This document shows positions 44,762-50,292 of a stretch of 50,292 nucleotides of DNA, piece after piece (the first letter of the stretch is position 1; each line of letters begins with the position of its first letter). The stretch comes from CAVXTT01 sp963764685 (GTDB lineage: Bacteria; Bacteroidota; Ignavibacteria; Ignavibacteriales; Ignavibacteriaceae). A program made the translations under genes and the position numbers. Under the pieces are notes generated by a model that searched no databases, had not been told where the DNA came from, and saw only the letters and a list, made by a program, of their open reading frames with translations. Location of the stretch: NCBI GenBank assembly GCA_963764685.1, contig CAVXTT010000004.1, forward strand, positions 1 through 50,292. The letters run 5' to 3'.

Positions 44762-45475
44762 TTGCAGGAAAGAATTTTTACATATTGCGACATCGGGCTG
44801 ATAAATTATAAAGAGGCGTGGGATCTTCAGAAACAGGTATTTGAATTAAGATCGTCGGGTAAGGTAAGCGATATACTGTTTCTGCTGGAACATCCCCACA
44901 CTTATACATTGGGGAAGACAGCCGATAAAAAAAACCTGGTTAGTTCGGAATCATATTTATCAGAGAACAGCATTTCTGTTTATGAGATCGACAGAGGGGG
45001 GGATATTACTTATCACGGTCCGGGACAAATTGTAGGGTATCCGATTATAAGTCTGACCGACTGGAAACAGGATACTCATAAATATCTTCGCGCTATTGAA
45101 GAAGTTATTATTAAAACCTGTACGCATTACGGTATATCCGGTTCAAGGGTACAAAAATATACGGGGGTATGGATAAACGATAGGAAGATTGCCGCCATCG
45201 GGATAAAGGTCAGCCGCTGGATCACAATGCACGGGTTCGCATTTAATATAAATACAGACCTTGATCTTTTTACTGGAATTATTCCCTGCGGTATTGCCGA
45301 CAAGGAAGTAACATCCCTCAGCAAAGAAACCGGGAGGGAAATTAATATAAATGAGGTGAAAGAAATTATTACCAAAAATTTTATGGAAGTATTTGAGTAC
45401 ACAGATATCCGGAAGCTTGCAAAAGAAGATTTGATAAATCTGATTGAAGACCGGCAAATTTTAAAAGGTGTGTAA
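44762..45475 (+). CDS. lipB: octanoyl-[carrier protein]:protein octanoyltransferase
   Basis: 237 residues from TTG 44762, 10 nt after lpdA. Family motifs are DILFLLEHPHTYTLGK, GGDITYHGPGQIVGYPI, the catalytic Lys in AAIGIKVSRWITMHGFAFN, and the catalytic Cys in IIPCGIADKEVTSL. It moves octanoyl from acyl carrier protein onto lipoyl domains, the substrate for LipA encoded at the end of the operon. It overlaps the E1 gene by one base (TAATG). Confidence 0.95.
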   Translation: MQERIFTYCDIGLINYKEAWDLQKQVFELRSSGKVSDILFLLEHPHTYTLGKTADKKNLVSSESYLSENSISVYEIDRGGDITYHGPGQIVGYPIISLTDWKQDTHKYLRAIEEVIIKTCTHYGISGSRVQKYTGVWINDRKIAAIGIKVSRWITMHGFAFNINTDLDLFTGIIPCGIADKEVTSLSKETGREININEVKEIITKNFMEVFEYTDIRKLAKEDLINLIEDRQILKGV

Positions 45476-47592
45476 TGTCAAAAAAGAACGTGCAGAGAAA
45501 TCATAATGAAGGTCCGGCAGCTGTTAGTCAAAAAACAGCAGATAAGAGCAACGGCAAGGCAGAGGCAGGAACACTTGCCTCAACAGGTTTATCGAAGGAT
45601 GAGCTGTTAAAAGCATACCGGGTAATGCTCTTATCCCGCAATATAGATCATAAGGCAATGAACCTGTTAAAGCAGGGAAAAACATTCTTTCATATTGCTG
45701 CTGCGGGGCATGAAGCAATTCAGGCAGCCCTGGGATTGATACTGGATCCCGAAGTTGACTGGTTCTTCCCGTATTACCGTGATCTTACACTGGTTCTTTC
45801 TGCCGGCATTACTCCCAAGGATTTCTTTCTGCAGTGTTTTGCAAAAGCCGATGACCCCGGATGCGGGGGAAGGCAGCTGCCTTGTCATTACGGCGCACAG
45901 CATCTGAATATTCCTGCACAATCAAGCCCTACAGGCACCCAGTTCCTTCAGGCTGTCGGTACAGCTCTTGCCTCTGTAAATAAAGGAATAAAAAATATTT
46001 CATATGTCAGCAGCGGTGAAGGGACTACAAGTCAGGGTGAATTTCACGAAGCGGTAAACTGGGCGAGCAGGCAGAAACTTCCAGTGCTGTTTGTAATTCA
46101 GAATAACAAGTATGCTATTTCCGTTCACATTAACCAGCAGACCGGAGGAAAGGGAAGCTCCGTTTCAGAAATGATGGCTGGTTATGATAATCTTTTAAGA
46201 TTAAAGATCGACGGAACGGATTTTGTGGAATCATTCCACGCAGTTAAAAAAGCCGAAGAATATATAAAAGCGGGGAGCGGACCGGTTTTAATAGAAGCCG
46301 AGGTTGTAAGATTATTTGCTCATTCATCATCAGATGACCAGAAGAAATACAGGGATCCGAAAGAACTTGAAGAGGATAAGAAAAAAGATCCTAATGAAAA
46401 GCTGCTGGCTAACCTGTTGAAAGAAAATTATCTCGCTGAGGGAGATTCTGAAAATATAATTAAGAATATTCTCGAAGAAATAAATTCCGCATCTGATGAG
46501 GCAGCCAAATCCGCTGACCCTGACCCATCTACTGCGCACACTTATATTTTTGATGAGAGTGGCTTCAGGGAAACTCTTGAATATGAAAAGAAAAAACCAT
46601 CCGGCGCCAACATAGTAATGGTGGATGCAATAAACCACGCATTGAATGAAGAGCTGGCAAATAATGATAATATTTTCATATTCGGTGAAGATATTGCTGA
46701 TCCCAAAGGGGGAGTGTTTACTGCTACTAAAGGACTCTCAACGAAATTTGGTAATGCCCGTGTATTTAATTCTCCTCTGGCCGAAGCAAGCATTATGGGT
46801 GTGGCTACAGGAATGGCATTAGCGGGATTAAAGCCTGTTGTGGAAATTCAGTTCGGCGATTATATATGGCCGGCATTCATGCAGATGAAAGATGAACTTG
46901 CAACAATACGTTACCGTTCAAATAATTACTGGACGGCACCTGTTGTAACCCGCGTAGCCGTCGGCGGTTATATTCACGGCGGGTTATACCACAGCCAGAA
47001 TATTGAATCGATATTTGCACATATACCGGGCATATATATTGTCTATCCTTCAAACGCAGCAGATGCAAAGGGATTGTTAAAAACTGCCTGCAGGATAAAC
47101 GACCCTGTTCTGTTCTGTGAACATAAAGGTTTGTACCGTCAGAGTTATGCAACTACACCAGAACCTGATGAAGATTATCTTGTCCCATTCGGAAAGGCAA
47201 AAATTGTAAGGGAAGGGAGTGATGTAACTGTAATATCATACGGTGCTTCTATATGGGATGCAGTTCTTGCAGCTAAAAAATTTGATGAAGAGGGATTTTC
47301 TGTAGAAGTTATAGATCTGAGGACAATAATTCCACTGGACGAAGAGACAATTTTTAACTCTGTTAAGAAAACTGGTAAAGCTGTGATCATTCACGAGGAT
47401 ACACTTACCGGTGGATTCGGTGCAGAGATTGCGGCGCGTATATCTGATACCTGCTTTCAGTTCCTGGACGGACCTGTAAAACGTATTGCTGCACTGGATT
47501 CTCATATCCCTTATTCTCCTGTGCTTGAGAGTGCAATTCTGCCGAGCAGGAATGTGGTATATAAAGGAATAAAAGAATTACTGGAATTTTAA
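45475..47592 (+). CDS. 2-oxoacid dehydrogenase E1, fused alpha and beta subunits (branched-chain type)
   Basis: 705 residues. The alpha part (about 40-350) holds the TPP motif SGEGTTSQGEFHEAVNW ... QNNKYAIS and the FFPYYRDLTLVL region. The beta part (about 380-705) has NIFIFGEDIADPKGGVFTATKGL, FNSPLAEASIMGVATGMAL, and a transketolase C-domain (VEVIDLRTIIPLDEETIFNSV). A natural alpha-beta fusion of this type is common in Bacteroidetes and relatives. The TPP Asp of GDG is Glu (GEG). It decarboxylates a 2-oxoacid, probably branched-chain, and passes the acyl group to E2. Confidence 0.9.
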   Translation: MSKKNVQRNHNEGPAAVSQKTADKSNGKAEAGTLASTGLSKDELLKAYRVMLLSRNIDHKAMNLLKQGKTFFHIAAAGHEAIQAALGLILDPEVDWFFPYYRDLTLVLSAGITPKDFFLQCFAKADDPGCGGRQLPCHYGAQHLNIPAQSSPTGTQFLQAVGTALASVNKGIKNISYVSSGEGTTSQGEFHEAVNWASRQKLPVLFVIQNNKYAISVHINQQTGGKGSSVSEMMAGYDNLLRLKIDGTDFVESFHAVKKAEEYIKAGSGPVLIEAEVVRLFAHSSSDDQKKYRDPKELEEDKKKDPNEKLLANLLKENYLAEGDSENIIKNILEEINSASDEAAKSADPDPSTAHTYIFDESGFRETLEYEKKKPSGANIVMVDAINHALNEELANNDNIFIFGEDIADPKGGVFTATKGLSTKFGNARVFNSPLAEASIMGVATGMALAGLKPVVEIQFGDYIWPAFMQMKDELATIRYRSNNYWTAPVVTRVAVGGYIHGGLYHSQNIESIFAHIPGIYIVYPSNAADAKGLLKTACRINDPVLFCEHKGLYRQSYATTPEPDEDYLVPFGKAKIVREGSDVTVISYGASIWDAVLAAKKFDEEGFSVEVIDLRTIIPLDEETIFNSVKKTGKAVIIHEDTLTGGFGAEIAARISDTCFQFLDGPVKRIAALDSHIPYSPVLESAILPSRNVVYKGIKELLEF

Positions 47593-47632
47593 TTTTTATT
47601 ATGGAAAGCCAAAAAATCAAAGGAGCTTATTA

Positions 47633-49369
47633 ATGGACGTCGTAATGCCGAAAATGGGGGAGAGCGTTAGCGAAGGTACTATTATTAAATGGCATAAGAA
47701 AAAAGGGGACCCTGTTAAAAGAGATGAAATAATATTTGAGATCAGTACAGATAAAGTTGATACCGAAATACCTTCTCCGGCTGACGGCGTACTGTCAGAA
47801 ATTAAAGTACCCGAAGGAGACACCGTTGACGTTGGAACTGTTGTTGCCGTAATATCTGATTCAGGTGCTCCTGCTGTACAAACTTCTGCTGCTGTTGTTC
47901 AGGAGACAAAAAAACAGGAAGTAAAAGAAGTTAAAGAACCGGAGCCGAAGAAAGCAGAAGAAGTAGTAAATACTCAATCAGCTGAAAGAACTTCAGGTAT
48001 CACCGGGGAGCAGAATATTATAGAGGTTACTATGCCGAAAATGGGGGAATCTGTGATGGAAGGAACTGTAATAAAGTGGTACAAAAAAATAGGAGATACA
48101 GTTAAAAAGGATGAGACATTATTTGAAATAAGCACAGATAAAGTTGATACTGAAGTGCCGTCTCCTGCAGGAGGAACATTAGCAGAAATATTAGTGGGGG
48201 AGCAGGAAACAGTTGAAGTGGGAACAGTTGTAGCAAAATTATCATCATCTGAAGTAAGCATACCTTCACAAAGTGAAAAACAGCTGAAGAAGGAAGTATC
48301 TGAGGAAAAACCTGCTGAACCTGTAAAGACTGCATCAATGCACGATAATTTTTCTAATACACAGATGATGGAAAAAGAGGAGGTCCGGGAAGAACTGGGA
48401 TTTCTTTCCCCGCTGGTACTTAACATAGCAAGAAAAGAAAACATCTCAATGGATGAGTTAAAAAGAGTGAAGGGGACAGGACTGGAAGGGAGACTAACTA
48501 AAAAAGATCTTATGTCTTACCTTGAGCAGCGGAAAGAAAAGCCGGTCCCTGAGAAGCAGGTAAAAGAAGCGGTTCCTGTTAAAAAAGAAGAAAAAAGAGA
48601 AGAGACAAAAGGTGCACCGGTTCCTGGATTTATTCCTGATTACAGTAAACTTACTGTTTCGGGAGAAGTTGAGCGGATACCGATGGATAATATCCGGCAG
48701 AAAATAATGCATCATATGATAGCCAGCAGGGATACTTCTGTACACGTCTCTGCAATGCTTGAAGTAGATATGAGCAGGATCTACAACTTTATGCAGAAGA
48801 ATAAGGATGAGTTCCATAAAAAGCACGGTGTTAAGCTTACATATATGCCTTTTATTGCAGAGGCTTCAGTAAAAGCATTAAGGCAATACCCTCTCGTGAA
48901 TTCTACAATTGAAGGGACAACAATCCTGCAGAAGAAATTTATAAATCTTGGAATTGCAGTGGCTATTGAACCGGCTGGTCTCATCGTGCCTAATATTAAA
49001 AATGCAGATGAGAAAAATCTCATAGGGTTGAGCAAGGCTATAGCAGATCTTGCAGCCAGATCAAGAACAAAGAAGCTCACTCCTGATGATATAATGAATG
49101 GTACATTCTCAATTACCAATTATGGTGTTTTCGGCACGATCTTCGGAACACCGATAATAAACCAGCCTGAAGTAGCCATACTCGGTGTAGGCACAGTAGC
49201 AAAAAAACCTGTAGTAATGGAAATTGAAGGAATGGATACAATAGCTGTTAAACCAATAATGGCGCTGACATTATCTCACGATCACCGTCTTGTTGATGGA
49301 ATGATCGGGGGTAAATTCTTAAAGTTCATTAAGGACACTTTAGAAAATTTTGATATTGATAATATTTAA
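47633..49369 (+). CDS. 2-oxoacid dehydrogenase E2, dihydrolipoyl acyltransferase with two lipoyl domains
   Basis: 578 residues. Two lipoyl domains each carry EISTDKVDTE (lipoyl-Lys at about 41 and 170), joined by charged Glu/Lys/Pro/Val-rich linkers. A subunit-binding domain follows (LSPLVLNIARKENISMDELKRVKGTGLEGRLTKKDL), then the catalytic domain with DHRLVDG (about 550). It accepts the acyl group from E1 and gives it to CoA. AAGGAG lies 8 nt before the ATG. Two lipoyl domains make it a direct client of LipB and LipA from the same operon. Confidence 0.92.
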   Translation: MDVVMPKMGESVSEGTIIKWHKKKGDPVKRDEIIFEISTDKVDTEIPSPADGVLSEIKVPEGDTVDVGTVVAVISDSGAPAVQTSAAVVQETKKQEVKEVKEPEPKKAEEVVNTQSAERTSGITGEQNIIEVTMPKMGESVMEGTVIKWYKKIGDTVKKDETLFEISTDKVDTEVPSPAGGTLAEILVGEQETVEVGTVVAKLSSSEVSIPSQSEKQLKKEVSEEKPAEPVKTASMHDNFSNTQMMEKEEVREELGFLSPLVLNIARKENISMDELKRVKGTGLEGRLTKKDLMSYLEQRKEKPVPEKQVKEAVPVKKEEKREETKGAPVPGFIPDYSKLTVSGEVERIPMDNIRQKIMHHMIASRDTSVHVSAMLEVDMSRIYNFMQKNKDEFHKKHGVKLTYMPFIAEASVKALRQYPLVNSTIEGTTILQKKFINLGIAVAIEPAGLIVPNIKNADEKNLIGLSKAIADLAARSRTKKLTPDDIMNGTFSITNYGVFGTIFGTPIINQPEVAILGVGTVAKKPVVMEIEGMDTIAVKPIMALTLSHDHRLVDGMIGGKFLKFIKDTLENFDIDNI

Positions 49370-49386
49370 AGAATAGATTTGTAGAA

Positions 49387-50292
49387 ATGATAAATCAACA
49401 CCAGAGAGCATTTAAAGAAGCTGCAGAAAAGAAAAAAGAGCAGGAGCCGGTACTAAAAAGACCCGAATGGCTGAAGGTTAAGCTTCCAATGGGTGAAAAT
49501 TATTCGGATGTTAAGAACCTGATGAGAAGCAAGCAGCTTCACACAGTTTGCGAAGAAGCTAAATGTCCCAATATTGCAGAATGCTGGAATCACCGTACAG
49601 CAACATTTATGATCTTAGGGGATACCTGTACGAGAAGCTGCGGGTTCTGCAATATAAAAGTCGGTATGCCCAATGAGCTCGATCTGAATGAGCCTGCAAG
49701 GGTGGCTGAAAGTGTAAAGCAATTAAACTTAAAACATGTTGTTATTACATCCGTCAACAGGGATGAGCTTAGGGACGGGGGCTCCTCGATTTTTGCAGAG
49801 ACCTGCAGATTAATAAGGGAGCTTATGCCGCAGACGACAATCGAGATCCTTATACCTGATTTCAAAGGGGAGGATTATGCTTTTAATATTATAATGAAAA
49901 ATCCTCCTGATATTCTTAACCATAACCTTGAAACTGTTCCAAGGTTATATCACGCTGTAAGACCACAGGCAAAGTATGACAGAAGTCTTGATCTTATCAC
50001 CTGGTTCAAAAAGAAAAAACTAAAAACCAAGAGCGGTATAATGGTGGGCATCGGGGAGACCAATGAAGAGGTAATTGAAACAATGAAAGATCTTGTTGCT
50101 GCTGGATGCGATATCCTTACTATAGGGCAATACCTGCAGCCAACAAAAATACATCTTCCTGTAGACCGGTTTGTAACACTTGAAGAATTCAGGATGTACA
50201 AACAGGAAGGTATAAAGCTTGGATTCAAAATAGTTGAATCTTCCCCGTTAGTACGAAGTTCATACCACGCGGATGAACAGGCAAGAGCGATA
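49387..50292 (+). CDS. lipA: lipoyl synthase (partial, runs off the window)
   Basis: 302 codons are open to the window end with no stop. N-terminal cluster CEEAKCPNIAECW and radical-SAM cluster TCTRSCGFC, with VVITSVNRDELRDGG, ILIPDFKG, DILNHNLETVPRLYHAVRP, GIMVGIGET, ILTIGQYLQPTK and ESSPLVRSSYHA. Only the last few residues are missing. It inserts two sulfur atoms into the octanoyl chains placed by LipB. It starts 18 nt after the E2 gene. Confidence 0.95.
   Translation, partial: MINQHQRAFKEAAEKKKEQEPVLKRPEWLKVKLPMGENYSDVKNLMRSKQLHTVCEEAKCPNIAECWNHRTATFMILGDTCTRSCGFCNIKVGMPNELDLNEPARVAESVKQLNLKHVVITSVNRDELRDGGSSIFAETCRLIRELMPQTTIEILIPDFKGEDYAFNIIMKNPPDILNHNLETVPRLYHAVRPQAKYDRSLDLITWFKKKKLKTKSGIMVGIGETNEEVIETMKDLVAAGCDILTIGQYLQPTKIHLPVDRFVTLEEFRMYKQEGIKLGFKIVESSPLVRSSYHADEQARAI

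Overview
The window looks like chromosomal DNA from a member of the Ignavibacteria / Chlorobi-Bacteroidetes lineage. This is inferred from the low-to-moderate GC content, two secreted proteins ending in a type IX secretion sorting domain of the YPNPFNP type, a TonB receptor under a TPP riboswitch, a fused alpha-beta 2-oxoacid dehydrogenase E1, and many short palindromic intergenic repeats. There are no rRNA, tRNA, phage or CRISPR features that I can see. Several genes carry single-base indels, densest between about 9.5 and 18.9 kb. They hit housekeeping genes such as tyrS, so I read most of them as sequence or assembly errors and annotate each gene over its full reconstructed extent.

Layout. 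0.1-2.1 kb (-): a secreted PKD/thioredoxin-like protein. 2.5-5.6 kb (+): an ABC permease, a degenerate ABC ATPase and an acyl-CoA carboxylase carboxyltransferase. 5.8-8.4 kb (+): a lipoprotein lytic transglycosylase with six LysM domains. 8.5-13.1 kb (+): a thiamine salvage operon (TPP riboswitch, TonB receptor, thiamine pyrophosphokinase, SSS symporter). 16.3-13.0 kb (-): smpB, tyrS, pyruvoyl-dependent arginine decarboxylase, terC. 16.3-17.5 kb: repeat-rich spacer. 17.5-19.3 kb (+): a vanadium-haloperoxidase/PAP2-like secreted protein. 19.4-20.5 kb: repeats. 20.5-24.3 kb (+): GH13 amylase, sugar permease, coaE. 24.3-24.7 kb: a tandemly duplicated palindromic element. 24.9-29.9 kb (+): proline dehydrogenase, tsaD, chorismate mutase, mltG, an Ig-like lipoprotein.

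The most notable part is 29.9-42.6 kb, all on the minus strand apart from one inserted gene. A MerR-type regulator with a cysteine-rich tail leads an operon for a Tat-exported molybdopterin oxidoreductase (PsrA/PhsA-like), its Fe-S and NrfD/PsrC subunits, two YeeE/YedE sulfur-transport proteins and a rhodanese fold that lacks its cysteine. Just upstream is a second minus-strand operon: a carboxymuconolactone-decarboxylase-like protein, a half-size ChrA, and moaA, moaC, a MOSC protein, moeA and mobA for the molybdenum cofactor. Both operons start with nearly the same promoter/operator block holding a palindrome, so they are probably co-regulated, plausibly by the MerR protein. Between them sits a REP-associated tyrosine transposase (RAYT) gene flanked on both sides by REP palindrome arrays and bracketed by a ~255-bp direct repeat.

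43.3-50.3 kb (+): lpdA, lipB, fused E1, E2 and lipA (running off the end). This operon makes a branched-chain-type 2-oxoacid dehydrogenase complex together with the enzymes that install its lipoyl cofactor. The spacer before it carries two arrays of 11-bp-phased repeats of unknown function.
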